Assembly: GCA_963662605.1 (NCBI GenBank)
Contig: OY759785.1
Location: forward strand, 3,038,001-3,102,000
Direction: 5' to 3'
Origin: G963662605 sp963662605
Lineage (GTDB): Bacteria; Bacteroidota; Ignavibacteria; Ignavibacteriales; Ignavibacteriaceae
Length of the DNA stretch: 64,000 nt
In this document: in pieces, positions 1 through 10,152 of the stretch
How positions within the stretch are numbered: the first letter of the stretch is position 1
How the letters are laid out: the number at the start of each line of letters is the position of its first letter
The notes under the pieces: generated by a model
The model's database searches: none
What the model was told of the DNA's origin: nothing
The model's input: the letters and a program-made list of their open reading frames with translations, nothing else
Position numbers and translations under genes: made by a program

Positions 1-936
1 CCGGTTATTTTTACGTTAACTGCTTCGGTAAACTCCTATAAACGTTTTAATTATTGGCTATTAGTTTTTGTCGCCGCTCCGCTTACGATATGCCTTATAC
101 ACCAATTTGTGGGGAGTGTTCTATCCGTTCTGATTTATCAGCACGCTTCCTTTATGCGGGTTCTTAGTTTCCGTGTTCTGAGAAATCAGTGGGCATGGGT
201 TGATATCGCGATATATTTTGCACTCGTGATAATAACACAAACCCTTTTATCAACTCGGGATTTAAAATCAACCGAAAAGAGGGTGGCTGTATTACAAAAA
301 CAGTTCGCTTTTTCCCAGCTTAACGTACTGCAAAGTCAACTGCACCCGCATTTTCTTTTCAACACACTCAACACTCTTTCGACATTACTTTTAAAGTCGG
401 CAAAAACCGATTCTATTCACATGATTGATCTGCTTGAAAGCTTTCTTCAGGCTACATTTTCGAGCAAGAACGAGCAGATCATACCACTTTCCGAAGAGAT
501 AGTTTTTATAAAAAACTATCTTGAAATAGAGAAAATCAGACTCGGTGAGAGGCTGCGGATTTCTTTCAACCTATCTCCGGAATCGTTATCCGCCTATGTC
601 CCAAACCTGGTATTGCAGCCGATCGTAGAAAATGCTTTGCGGCATGCTGTTGCAAAACGCCCCGACTCCGGTGAACTCGAAATCTCGTCATATATTAAGG
701 ATGGACGCTTGCATCTCCATGTGATAGATGACGGCCCCGGGATACATGATTCCACTCAGGTCAAAGATCGAAAAGGTGTCGGTATTCAAATAACTAAGGA
801 CAGGCTAAAGCAGTTGTTTGGAGAGGGATATACATTTTCCGCTGTTAACAATCCGGATAAGGGAGTTAATGTTGAGTTGGCATTTCAGTTCGTGACAGCG
901 CATGATGTTGAGGAGTTCATGAACCATGAGAGGTAG
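1..936 (+). CDS. LytS-type sensor histidine kinase, 5' end outside window
   Basis: The reading frame is open from the first base, so the gene starts upstream; the GTG at 109 is internal to a membrane segment and is probably not the start. Hydrophobic N-terminal stretches are followed by a His_kinase (PF06580) domain with LHPHFLFNTLNTL (phosphoacceptor His), the N-box QPIVENALRHA, and ATP-binding glycine boxes DDGPGIHD and KGVGIQITKDRL. All catalytic motifs look intact. It overlaps the next kinase by 11 bases and sits in a three-gene operon with a LytTR regulator, which it presumably phosphorylates. The signal sensed is unknown. Confidence 0.9.
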   Translation, partial: PVIFTLTASVNSYKRFNYWLLVFVAAPLTICLIHQFVGSVLSVLIYQHASFMRVLSFRVLRNQWAWVDIAIYFALVIITQTLLSTRDLKSTEKRVAVLQKQFAFSQLNVLQSQLHPHFLFNTLNTLSTLLLKSAKTDSIHMIDLLESFLQATFSSKNEQIIPLSEEIVFIKNYLEIEKIRLGERLRISFNLSPESLSAYVPNLVLQPIVENALRHAVAKRPDSGELEISSYIKDGRLHLHVIDDGPGIHDSTQVKDRKGVGIQITKDRLKQLFGEGYTFSAVNNPDKGVNVELAFQFVTAHDVEEFMNHER

Positions 937-2059
937 ATTGACAATTTCCGTTCAGGAGGATTTAAAACATTTTTTCATTCCCCTGTTTATAATCTTTTCC
1001 TTGATTTCAGGAATAATCACGCTGCAAACAATCTACGGCTCCAGTGCGGGTCCAAGAACATTTTTTAATTATTCTACCCTGTTTCTATCCAAGTTTATTT
1101 TTGTTGAATTCTTTTTGTTGTTTTTCGTTTTAGTGTACACATTAAACAAAAAATTCCACATTACGGAATTAAGCACGTCAACAGCTATTGCACTTCACTG
1201 TACTCTCTTCGTGCTTCTCTTGGTCAGCCATCAGTTTATCTGTCTGTTCTTTAACAAGATTTTACTCGTAAAGTTTGTTGATACTCCACTGCTCGATTTA
1301 TTTATCAAAAATCCGTTGATATGGTATGATGTTGCGATTTATCCATTGACGATGAGTATTTTTTATTTGATAAAATTCCGACATTTGCGCGCCGAGAAAG
1401 AACTCCGGGCACTCGAATTTGAATCGAAATTAGTGAACTCGCAGCTTGATGAGTTAAAAACAAAAATTCACCCGAGATTCCTGTTCCAAACACTGCGCAG
1501 CATCAAATCCATGGTCGCTGCCGGAAAATTTCCGGATGCTAACTCCGTATTGCTTCAATTCAGTGATGTGCTTCGTTCAACGGTTTATGACAGCAGAACA
1601 TTCGAGAGCGGGCTTTCAGATGACCTTTCTTTAATTAATAAATATATTAAATTGCAGGGTGCAAATAATGTATTACTAACCAAGCAGCTCGTTGATGTTC
1701 CGGACGGCATAATTATTCCGGGACAGATTGTCCGGGTAATGGTAGTTGAGTTGCTGGAGTACATTTTTGGGAATTCTGAAATAGGATTTAGGATTCACCT
1801 GAAAATCTCATGCAGAGATAATGTTCTCACCATGTCTTTTGAGTTTTCTTCTGAAGATCAAGGCGGGTTTAACAGTTTGTTTGAGGGCATCCAAAAGACA
1901 GCCAATGAGGTTAGCTCAATGTTAAACATCTCTGATTTCCATGGGGTAATTAAAACTGCATGCGTAAAACAAGGCGGCAAAGTTGTTGTTAATACTGAAA
2001 TACCCGTTATCAAAGCCGGCCGATTATATACTACTAATAAAGATGTTGTAAAAATATGA
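926..2059 (+). CDS. LytS-like protein, probably a degenerate (pseudo)kinase
   Basis: This 377-residue protein has about four to five hydrophobic segments in its first 150 residues, then a LytS-like dimerization region that keeps the His in KIHPRFLFQTL. The ATPase part is eroded: where its neighbour has QPIVENALRHA, this protein reads VVELLEYIFGNSE without the Mg-binding Asn, and no DxGxG box is visible. I infer that it cannot bind ATP normally and may act as a partner or regulator of the intact kinase upstream. Its last four bases (ATGA) overlap the start of the response regulator, indicating translational coupling. Confidence 0.8.
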   Translation: MRGRLTISVQEDLKHFFIPLFIIFSLISGIITLQTIYGSSAGPRTFFNYSTLFLSKFIFVEFFLLFFVLVYTLNKKFHITELSTSTAIALHCTLFVLLLVSHQFICLFFNKILLVKFVDTPLLDLFIKNPLIWYDVAIYPLTMSIFYLIKFRHLRAEKELRALEFESKLVNSQLDELKTKIHPRFLFQTLRSIKSMVAAGKFPDANSVLLQFSDVLRSTVYDSRTFESGLSDDLSLINKYIKLQGANNVLLTKQLVDVPDGIIIPGQIVRVMVVELLEYIFGNSEIGFRIHLKISCRDNVLTMSFEFSSEDQGGFNSLFEGIQKTANEVSSMLNISDFHGVIKTACVKQGGKVVVNTEIPVIKAGRLYTTNKDVVKI

Positions 2060-2862
2060 TGATCCGAGCAATTATAATTGATGATGAGCCGTTATCCAGA
2101 GAAGGCATCAGAATACGACTGAATAAATATGATTCTATTAAAATTATTGCCGAATGTGTAAACGGTGAGGAGGCAGTAGAATACATCAACCGGCTAAAAC
2201 CTGACTTGATATTTTTGGATATATCCATGCCGGGGAAAAACGGTTTTGAGGTACTGAATGAGGTAAATATGAATCCCCTCCCGATGACCATTTTCATTAC
2301 TGCATATGACCAATTTGCTCTGAAGGCGTTCGAATACCATGCAGTAGATTATTTGTTAAAGCCCATTGACGATGAGCGATTTTCAAAGTCAATCGAAAAC
2401 ACACTGGAGGAATTTGAAAACCGTTCTGTTTTCGACTATGTTGAAAAGCTAAAAGATCTGGTAAAAAATGTCATTGGCGGCGATATAACCAAAGACACGT
2501 TTCAAAATAATTTTTCAAGAAAATCATATCTCAATCGCATCATGATAAAAATGCGGGATAGCATTCAGATTATTCCTGTGGATGATGTCCTGTATTTTGA
2601 GTCCGCCGATGACTATGTATATGTCCATACTGTGTCGGCAAAAAACATACTACGGGAAACTTTGGCATCCATTGAGTCAAAATTAGACCCTTCTAAATTT
2701 GTCAGAATTCATAGATCTACCTTGGTAAATATTGAGAAAGTGGAAAAACTAAAGCAAAACAAATACGGAGATTATGATGTATTTCTCCATGGCGAAATAC
2801 GTCTAAAATTAACCCGCACGTTCAAAGACCACTTCCAGAAGATGGTAGAAGGTCTCCTCTAA
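2056..2862 (+). CDS. LytTR-family response regulator
   Basis: The protein has 268 residues. An N-terminal receiver domain contains the acidic pair D9/D10, the phosphoacceptor D55 in LIFLDISMPG, T82 and K102 in YLLKPI. A linker leads to a C-terminal LytTR DNA-binding domain with VDDVLYFESADDYVYVH and KFVRIHRSTLVNI. These regulators bind DNA as dimers at paired direct repeats in promoters. The start overlaps the preceding kinase gene by four bases; ATG at 2056 or 2059 is possible. It should be the output of the two upstream kinase-like proteins. Target genes cannot be deduced, although the large secreted protein at 3018 lies immediately downstream. Confidence 0.93.
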   Translation: MMIRAIIIDDEPLSREGIRIRLNKYDSIKIIAECVNGEEAVEYINRLKPDLIFLDISMPGKNGFEVLNEVNMNPLPMTIFITAYDQFALKAFEYHAVDYLLKPIDDERFSKSIENTLEEFENRSVFDYVEKLKDLVKNVIGGDITKDTFQNNFSRKSYLNRIMIKMRDSIQIIPVDDVLYFESADDYVYVHTVSAKNILRETLASIESKLDPSKFVRIHRSTLVNIEKVEKLKQNKYGDYDVFLHGEIRLKLTRTFKDHFQKMVEGLL

Positions 2863-3017
2863 CCCCACTTCACCCCTCAAAAAGAGCTGTTCACCGATAC
2901 AGTTAGCGTTTAATCTCATTATTTTATGCTATTAACCGGAATTTTCTCATCTTTTGTTGAATTAATTTCTTTTAATGGATTTTTATAGTTCATTCAACAC
3001 ATAATAAGGATAAAGAG

Positions 3018-6000
3018 ATGAGAAAACTTACTTTGTTGTTCTTGTTATTTGCGATAGTTTTTCCGATAGGAAAACTCTATTCGCAAACATCAGTAACAGC
3101 CACGTGGAATTTGTACATGAATTCCTCAAAGGTATATGACTTGACGGGAAGCACCAGCCCTTCAGGAAATATTACCGCGGCAAATGCGTCCTGGAATACG
3201 AGCTACCTTAGCTCATCCGGACACGGAACCACTTCAGCAGGAAGCTCCTATGGACTGATGCTTTCTTTCTGCAACGCGGTTATTAGCAAAACAATAACCA
3301 CAGCCAGCAACACAAATATTTATGAAGAATTCGCCATTTCGCCAAACACCGGCAAGAAATTTAATGCTTCGAGCATATCGCTGTATGTAGGTAGTCAGGG
3401 TGGCAACGGTATTCGGGAAAATGTTTGTATATCAACTGATGGGTTTACAACATCCACGCAATTAAATACTGCAACGATCAGTGCAACTGGAACTTCTATG
3501 ACGCTGGTTTCACTGACAATCCCAAGTTCGGTTTCTGTTTCAGCAGGCCAATCTTTGCGGGCACGAGTTTATTTCTGGTACAACGCCACGACAATGACTG
3601 TTACCGGAAAATATCCCCTTACCCAGGGCGTAAATTTAAAAGGAACTGCTACCGATGCAACTATTCCTGTTGTCTCAACTTCTACAATTTCGGGAGTTGC
3701 AACAACCTCCGCTTCCTGCGGTGGTAATATTACCGATAACGGAGGAGCTGATGTAACAGCCAGAGGCGTTTGTTGGAGCACGTCAGCTGATCCGACAATC
3801 TCCGACTCATTCACAAGCGATGGTACTGGCACCGGAAGCTTTACAAGTTCATTAACGTTACTAACCTCGGGCGTTACTTATCATGTTCGTGCATATGCAA
3901 CGAATAGTGTCGGTACAGGTTATGGTGCAGACAGCACATTTACAACACTCGCCGGTGTCAGTCTGCCGACGGTAACTACCGCGGCAATAACAGGCATCAC
4001 AGTATCTTCTGCCTCAGGCGGCGGTAACGCAACCTCGGACGGCGGAGCAGCTATTACCGCTAAGGGTATCTGCTATAGCCGCTGGGGAACACCGACTATT
4101 GACAGCACCCATACGAGCGATGGAACGGGAACAGGATCGTTTACCAGTTCTTTGACCGGCCTTACGGGTGGAACCACGTACTACGTCCGCGCTTATGCAA
4201 CCAACAGCGTCGGGACAGCCTATGGCGATCAGGTTAGTTTCGGGACACCTATTAATTATTATAATAAGGCAGACTCGGATATATCACAAGTTTCGAACTG
4301 GGGAACAAGTTCTGACGGAAGCGGAACAAGTCCTGTGGATTTTACCGGCATGAATGCAACGTATAATGTAATTAATACCGGAGCCACCTTTGCCTCCGCA
4401 TTAACAATTTCAGCCACGGGTTCCAAAATCTTAGTCGGAGATGGAACCAACGCAGTATCATTAACAATTCCATCAGCTTATCCTTTTACAGGGACAATTG
4501 ATGCCGCGAATAATGCGACCTTAAATCTTCAAACAACAACAGGTTTAGCATTAGGCACTCTCAATTCAGGAAGTACAGTAAATTATGACGGCAGCGGCTC
4601 CCTTACTATCATCGCTGCTAATTACGGAAATTTAGGAAGTACAAATGATGCCGGAGCTGCGAGAACCCTGAGCACATCGGGAACAATTTCAGTCGCAGGT
4701 AATTTTTCAGCCGGAAGCGCAGCATATACCGTTGCTTCGAGCACTGTCACACTGAACGGAACATCTGCACAAACCGTTAACGGTGGAACTTTCTATAACC
4801 TGAATGTCAATAATTCCGCAAGCGTGCCGAACGGAAGTACGCTGACCCTTACTTCAGGCGGTACATTGGCTATCGCATCAACAAAGACGCTAACTGTAAA
4901 CGGTATTCTGGATAATCAGTCGGCAAATGCCGTTACTTTAAGCGGATCTTTAGTTATTTCATCAGGCGCTGAGTATTTGGCAGATGCATCGGGTAGCAAA
5001 CTACCCGTCGCAACATACAGCGCCGGTTCTACACTCCGTATATTAAATTCATTAGATGGCAGCCTTGGATACCAGATCAATACAAGCGGTAACGTTGTTA
5101 TCAACTACGCCGGCTCACTTGGAGCCTTCACGAAAGGTACTAATGCGACTTATACAATCGGAGGTGACTTCACACTGACCAACGGTATATTCAACAATGG
5201 TAACGGTGGAAGTGCAAGAACTGTAGTTGTCAACGGTAACGCGTATATTAACGGCGGCGAGTATGATATCGCCGGATCATCAACAAACGCGACCACACAA
5301 ACATTTACCGTAAAAGGTAATCTCGTAGTTGCCGGCGGTACGCTCTACGCCTCAAACAACACTACTTCAGGAACTAACGCCACAATAAATATCGGCGGAA
5401 ATTTAGTTCATACGGGCGGCGTACTTGGCAATGGTACTTCTGCTGTGGGCGGAAAAATTGTTTTTAACGGATCAGCGGCTCAATCTATATCCACAACCGG
5501 ATTTAGTAACGGCCCAACGATTGTTCTGAACAATACTGCAAGCGGCATAGGAATCACGCTGGCGTCAGATGTTACTATTGAGAATACTGTAACTCTGACA
5601 TCGGGAATTTTAGCTCTTGATTCATATAATCTGACATTTGGAGCCACCGCAACCAACTCCGGTTCGTCTGCTGCTTCATTTATATACCCCAACGGCAGCG
5701 GCCAGTTAAGAAAAGCAGTAACAACACCTGTTACCGGCTTCACCCTGCCTGTCGGTGATTATATTTCAACTGCTGAATATGCACCGATCAGCCTTAATAT
5801 CAGTGCCGATGCATACTCATCCGCTTATGTTTATGCAACAACGACAAGGTCAAAGCACCCGAACAACACCAGCGCTACCGATTATCTTAACAGATATTGG
5901 ACAGTAAACGGCTCCGGATTTACCAATCCGGTATATAGCGGAACGTTCACATATCCTGCTGCTGATGTTCAGGGAACAGAATCCATTATTTACGGCGCTT

Positions 6001-8027
6001 TTTACACCGGAAGCGGATGGCTCAATGTTGGCAACGTTAATACTTCGAGCCATTATTTCACAACACCGAATCTTGACAAGTTCGGAGACTTCACTTGCGC
6101 CGATGGTTCAGTTGTTCCTACTTCACCTATTATTACAACCTCGGCAACTGGATTTTATTTCGGCCGCGTTGATATGGAAACCAATTCAACGGAAAGGACA
6201 TTCAGTGTCACCGGGTATTACCTCACTCCGGAAGCAGATAATATCACCGTAACTGCACCTTCACACTTTGAAGTATCTTTAACAAGCGGTTCCGGATTTG
6301 CTTCTTCTGTTCAGGTACCTTATACAGGCAGCAATTTATCATCAACCACTATATACGTTCGTTTTGCTGCGCCGACAGTTTCGGCCGCAACTATGTATTC
6401 GGGCACATTGACTGTATCCGGAGGTGGTGCGACTTCACAAAACGTCTCATTGAGCGGCAAAAGCACCGTACCGAATTCTGCCCTCGGAGCAAATTTGGTT
6501 GTTGCTCTCGACGGAAGCGGCGATTATACTACTCTCCAGGCTGCAGTCAATGCGATCCCGTCAAGTCATCCGGGGATCAGCCCATATGTGGTTTTTATTC
6601 GCCAGGGCTGGTATCATGAAAAAGTCACTATCCCCTCTTCAATTAGCGACATTAAGTTCATCGGTGAAGAGAGAGACTCAACCATACTGGATTATGATGA
6701 TTATGTTGGCAAAGCCGGATTAGGCACAAGTACTTGCCAGACATTGCAAATCAATTCGAGCAATGCCACTTTCGAGAATATGACTATTCAGGATACGGTT
6801 ACTGTTGAAAGAGCGGTTGCCGTTAATATCGGTTCCGCAGTAGACAAAGTTAAATTCCTGAATTGCAACCTCTACGGACATCAGGATACGTACTACCTGT
6901 GGAATTGTTACCGCGTTTATCACAAGAACTGTAAAATCACCGGTTCGGTTGATTTTATCTTCGGTAACGGTATTGCCGTGTTCGATAGCTGCCAGATAGT
7001 TGTAAACCGCAATGGCGGAGTTATTACAGCAGCAGGAACAGGATCAAATCTAAAATACGGCATTGTATTCAGACATTGTACGCTTGCAAGTGATTCTATC
7101 GGATTTGACGGATCTCCCGTTAGCTCGTTCTACCTTGGCAGACCATGGCAGAACAGCCCGAGAACTGTTTACCTGCAATGCTATGAGCCAGCGACATTAC
7201 ATGCAGACGGTTGGACAACGATGAGCGTATCTCCGACTTTATATGCGGAATACGATTGCTCGGGTCCCGGTGTTTCTGCAACACGCGCGAATGGCGGAAC
7301 TATCATGTCAAAAGATGATGCAGTTGGCTATTATTATCTATCGTCAATATTCGATGCATCTTCAAAGACAGATTCACCATTTGCCGACAGCTGGATTCCG
7401 ATTAGTGACTCAGCCAACGTACTTTTACCGGTTGAATTAACCTCATTTTCTGCTTCGGTAAAAGCTCAGGCTGTTACTCTTAAATGGGAAACCGCGACAG
7501 AAGTTAACAGTGCACGGTTTGAGATTGAAAGAGCTGTCAGCAGTTCAAATCAATCCTCTGCACTTCTGTGGTCAAAGGTTGGTGATGTTCCGGCATCCAC
7601 ATATAGCAATTCGCCAAAACAGTATTCATTTACCGATGTTGTAAAAACTGTCGGCACATTCAAATACAGATTGAAAACTGTTGATAACGATGGTTCATAC
7701 GAATATAGTAAAGTTATCGAGGCTTCGGTATCTGCACCGCAAAAGTTCTCGCTTGCACAGAATTACCCGAATCCTTTCAACCCGTCAACAATCATAACTT
7801 TCTCGTTGAAATCGGATTCACATGTAGTTCTTGAATTGTATAATGTTTCAGGGCAAAAGATTGCGACATTAATTAACGAAAACCGGGCTGCTAATACTTA
7901 TGATTTTGAACTAAGCATGAGTAAGTATAATCTGCCCAGCGGAGTCTATTTCTATCGTTTAACAGGCACTGAATTAACAAACGGTAAAGCCCAGGTTGCC
8001 GTAAAGAAACTTGCCTATATTAGGTAA
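3018..8027 (+). CDS. Secreted multidomain pectinesterase-like protein with T9SS sorting domain
   Basis: The protein has 1669 residues. It starts with a signal peptide (MRKLTLLFLLFAIVF, cleavage near YSQ). Two repeats ending RAYATNSVGT (about residues 215-410) resemble Bacteroidota fibronectin-like repeats. A long Gly/Ser/Thr/Asn-rich beta region follows. A pectin methylesterase domain (PF01095) runs from about residue 1155 to 1410 and keeps GHQDT (Q1289, D1290), GSVDFIFGNG (D1312) and LGRPW (R1375, W1377), the family's catalytic positions. The C-terminus has a VELTSFSA domain and a NYPNPFNPST type A sorting domain. It is probably surface-anchored or released and may de-esterify pectin. No pectate lyase is seen nearby, so the substrate is uncertain. 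Confidence 0.88.
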   Translation: MRKLTLLFLLFAIVFPIGKLYSQTSVTATWNLYMNSSKVYDLTGSTSPSGNITAANASWNTSYLSSSGHGTTSAGSSYGLMLSFCNAVISKTITTASNTNIYEEFAISPNTGKKFNASSISLYVGSQGGNGIRENVCISTDGFTTSTQLNTATISATGTSMTLVSLTIPSSVSVSAGQSLRARVYFWYNATTMTVTGKYPLTQGVNLKGTATDATIPVVSTSTISGVATTSASCGGNITDNGGADVTARGVCWSTSADPTISDSFTSDGTGTGSFTSSLTLLTSGVTYHVRAYATNSVGTGYGADSTFTTLAGVSLPTVTTAAITGITVSSASGGGNATSDGGAAITAKGICYSRWGTPTIDSTHTSDGTGTGSFTSSLTGLTGGTTYYVRAYATNSVGTAYGDQVSFGTPINYYNKADSDISQVSNWGTSSDGSGTSPVDFTGMNATYNVINTGATFASALTISATGSKILVGDGTNAVSLTIPSAYPFTGTIDAANNATLNLQTTTGLALGTLNSGSTVNYDGSGSLTIIAANYGNLGSTNDAGAARTLSTSGTISVAGNFSAGSAAYTVASSTVTLNGTSAQTVNGGTFYNLNVNNSASVPNGSTLTLTSGGTLAIASTKTLTVNGILDNQSANAVTLSGSLVISSGAEYLADASGSKLPVATYSAGSTLRILNSLDGSLGYQINTSGNVVINYAGSLGAFTKGTNATYTIGGDFTLTNGIFNNGNGGSARTVVVNGNAYINGGEYDIAGSSTNATTQTFTVKGNLVVAGGTLYASNNTTSGTNATINIGGNLVHTGGVLGNGTSAVGGKIVFNGSAAQSISTTGFSNGPTIVLNNTASGIGITLASDVTIENTVTLTSGILALDSYNLTFGATATNSGSSAASFIYPNGSGQLRKAVTTPVTGFTLPVGDYISTAEYAPISLNISADAYSSAYVYATTTRSKHPNNTSATDYLNRYWTVNGSGFTNPVYSGTFTYPAADVQGTESIIYGAFYTGSGWLNVGNVNTSSHYFTTPNLDKFGDFTCADGSVVPTSPIITTSATGFYFGRVDMETNSTERTFSVTGYYLTPEADNITVTAPSHFEVSLTSGSGFASSVQVPYTGSNLSSTTIYVRFAAPTVSAATMYSGTLTVSGGGATSQNVSLSGKSTVPNSALGANLVVALDGSGDYTTLQAAVNAIPSSHPGISPYVVFIRQGWYHEKVTIPSSISDIKFIGEERDSTILDYDDYVGKAGLGTSTCQTLQINSSNATFENMTIQDTVTVERAVAVNIGSAVDKVKFLNCNLYGHQDTYYLWNCYRVYHKNCKITGSVDFIFGNGIAVFDSCQIVVNRNGGVITAAGTGSNLKYGIVFRHCTLASDSIGFDGSPVSSFYLGRPWQNSPRTVYLQCYEPATLHADGWTTMSVSPTLYAEYDCSGPGVSATRANGGTIMSKDDAVGYYYLSSIFDASSKTDSPFADSWIPISDSANVLLPVELTSFSASVKAQAVTLKWETATEVNSARFEIERAVSSSNQSSALLWSKVGDVPASTYSNSPKQYSFTDVVKTVGTFKYRLKTVDNDGSYEYSKVIEASVSAPQKFSLAQNYPNPFNPSTIITFSLKSDSHVVLELYNVSGQKIATLINENRAANTYDFELSMSKYNLPSGVYFYRLTGTELTNGKAQVAVKKLAYIR

Positions 8028-8052
8028 AATCTGATTCAATTAGTGAATCATC

Positions 8053-8096
8053 AAACCTGCCGGGCTCTCTCATCCCCCGGCAGGTTTTTTATTTTT
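8053..8096 (+). terminator. Rho-independent terminator after the pectinesterase gene
   Basis: A perfect 12-bp stem, AAACCTGCCGGG (8053-8064) with CCCGGCAGGTTT (8076-8087), has an 11-base loop and is followed by a T-rich tract. It lies 25 bases after the stop codon. Confidence 0.9.
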
Positions 8097-8166
8097 CCCG
8101 CCTCTATCTATTCCTTTACGAAAGAATTAGTCTTATTTTAAGTTTTTCATTTATAATTTATGTTGG

Positions 8167-10152
8167 ATGAAGACTTTAATACCTTTAGTATTATTTCTTT
8201 TATATGCCGGCTTATGCTATTTACAGACGGGCGATTCGCTTAATACACGTCATGATGCCGGAATCATGGATACCGGTAAAGCCGTAGTTAAAATTCCATT
8301 ACCTGCCGCATCACCGGGCAACAGCAATTATAAATTTCTTGTTTCATTTTTTCCCGCCGCAAAAAAAATTCAGGTACACGAATCTCTCGTTTGGGTTAAT
8401 AAATCGAATTATAAAACAAATGAATTCTATTTCCACTTCTATTTAAACGCCTATAAAAGCAACCGGACTATCTATGCGCGGGGACACGAACTACCGGCAA
8501 AGTCGGTCACATCTATCATTCTTAATAGCATGACGATTAACGGGAGCAAAGCAAGACTCAAATTTGTAAACACCGATGAATTTGATGTATATGACAGCAC
8601 CGTTGCAAAAGCTGCTTTGGACAATGAGCTTAATCCCGGCGACAGCATCCACATTGAGGCAGATTACGAATTCTCCATACCGGCAGCACACGGAAGAACT
8701 GGTTATGTCCCCGGTGAAGATTATTACTGCATTGCACAATGGTTCATTAAATCGGGAGTATTCAAAGACGGTAAGTGGATTTGCAGTCCGTTTTTTCCTT
8801 ATACTGAATTCTTTTCTGATTTCGGGAATTATGCAGTAACAATAGAAACACCGAAAGAATATCTCATCTCAACTTCGGGAGTAAAAACTGCCGAAGAAAG
8901 CCGCCCCGGTGAAAGAAAGGCTTGCACTTTTTTTCAAAAGAATGTGATTGATTTTACCTGGGTTGCCACTCGAAACTTTGAAGTGAATTCCTATTCTATT
9001 CCTAACGGAAATGCTTCACCGGTAATGACGCAGATTGTCTATCCAAAAACATTCTCCGACTTCATTCCGCGGTATAAAGCCGCGCTGGAAAAGAGTTTTC
9101 AATATTTCCGTAAACATTTTGAAGCCTACCCATACAAAATATTTACATTAGTGATAACACCGCCAAAATCCGGTATGACCGGCTCGATGGAGTATCCCGG
9201 ATTAGTTACCATCAGTCAGGCTTTATTTTCACCGGAGAACTCACTTGAGCCGGAGCAAACGATCATTCACGAATTCGCGCATCAGTATTTTTACGGAATT
9301 CTGGCCAGCAATGAAGTTTATGAGGCATGGCTTGATGAGGGTTTTGCCGAATTCCTCACGGATAGAATACTAAGTTCACATAAACTGATGCCGTCCAATT
9401 ATTTTAAGTTATTCAGCCGGTATCCAATAAAAGGACTTGAGTTTCTATCAATGGAAGAAATTCCTATGATATATACTCTGTCCAATATTAAAGCACCGCT
9501 TTATGCAAACGACTTGAGAACGTACTATAATAATCTTACTGCCGGAAGCCTTGCCGACTCAAGCTATTTGTTAACCGATGAGACCAATTACTTTGCCGTG
9601 AGCTATGCAAAGGCTCATATTTTCCTGAAAACCATGGAAGAATATGTCGGTGAGCAAGTAATGGACAGAATTCTCAAAGAATATTATCAGCGATTTAAAT
9701 ACGGACATCCTACGGCAGGAGATTTTTTCAGAGTATGCACGCAATACTCGCCCAAGAAAATTGACTGGCTCATCAGCGACTATTATTCACAGTCGTTGAT
9801 CTGCGATTATAAAATTAACAAGATATATAAGAACGCGGGAACAGGTTATTGGGTGGTGGAGATAAAACGCGAAGGCGAAGCCAGATTCCCGATGCGTCTC
9901 GACCTTTACACCGATAAAGATACTCTCACCAAGACAATTTACGTGACGAATCGTTATACTTCCGTCCAGTTCAAGACAAAAAATGAAGTAATCGGTGCAG
10001 AATTAGACCCAAAACGAAAAGCACTTTTTGACATCAACTTTGCGAATAACTCCTATTATTTCGATAATCTGTACGGTTCATCGTTATACCTTTCAACGCG
10101 TTGGTTTTATTGGGTGCAGAGCGTATTACTTATCTTTGGCGGTTTAGTATGA
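8167..10152 (+). CDS. M1-family (gluzincin) metallopeptidase
   Basis: The protein has 661 residues. An N-terminal hydrophobic signal (MKTLIPLVLFLLYAGL) precedes an M1 aminopeptidase-like core with H368-E-F-A-H372 and E391 in WLDEG, matching the HExxH-x18-E zinc site. GSMEYPG stands where classical enzymes have GAMEN, the substrate amino-terminus binding motif. A C-terminal hydrophobic helix (WFYWVQSVLLIFGGLV) suggests membrane anchoring. The stop codon overlaps the ATG of the next gene (ATGA), so the two are probably coexpressed. The altered GAMEN motif leaves true aminopeptidase activity open. Confidence 0.9.
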   Translation: MKTLIPLVLFLLYAGLCYLQTGDSLNTRHDAGIMDTGKAVVKIPLPAASPGNSNYKFLVSFFPAAKKIQVHESLVWVNKSNYKTNEFYFHFYLNAYKSNRTIYARGHELPAKSVTSIILNSMTINGSKARLKFVNTDEFDVYDSTVAKAALDNELNPGDSIHIEADYEFSIPAAHGRTGYVPGEDYYCIAQWFIKSGVFKDGKWICSPFFPYTEFFSDFGNYAVTIETPKEYLISTSGVKTAEESRPGERKACTFFQKNVIDFTWVATRNFEVNSYSIPNGNASPVMTQIVYPKTFSDFIPRYKAALEKSFQYFRKHFEAYPYKIFTLVITPPKSGMTGSMEYPGLVTISQALFSPENSLEPEQTIIHEFAHQYFYGILASNEVYEAWLDEGFAEFLTDRILSSHKLMPSNYFKLFSRYPIKGLEFLSMEEIPMIYTLSNIKAPLYANDLRTYYNNLTAGSLADSSYLLTDETNYFAVSYAKAHIFLKTMEEYVGEQVMDRILKEYYQRFKYGHPTAGDFFRVCTQYSPKKIDWLISDYYSQSLICDYKINKIYKNAGTGYWVVEIKREGEARFPMRLDLYTDKDTLTKTIYVTNRYTSVQFKTKNEVIGAELDPKRKALFDINFANNSYYFDNLYGSSLYLSTRWFYWVQSVLLIFGGLV

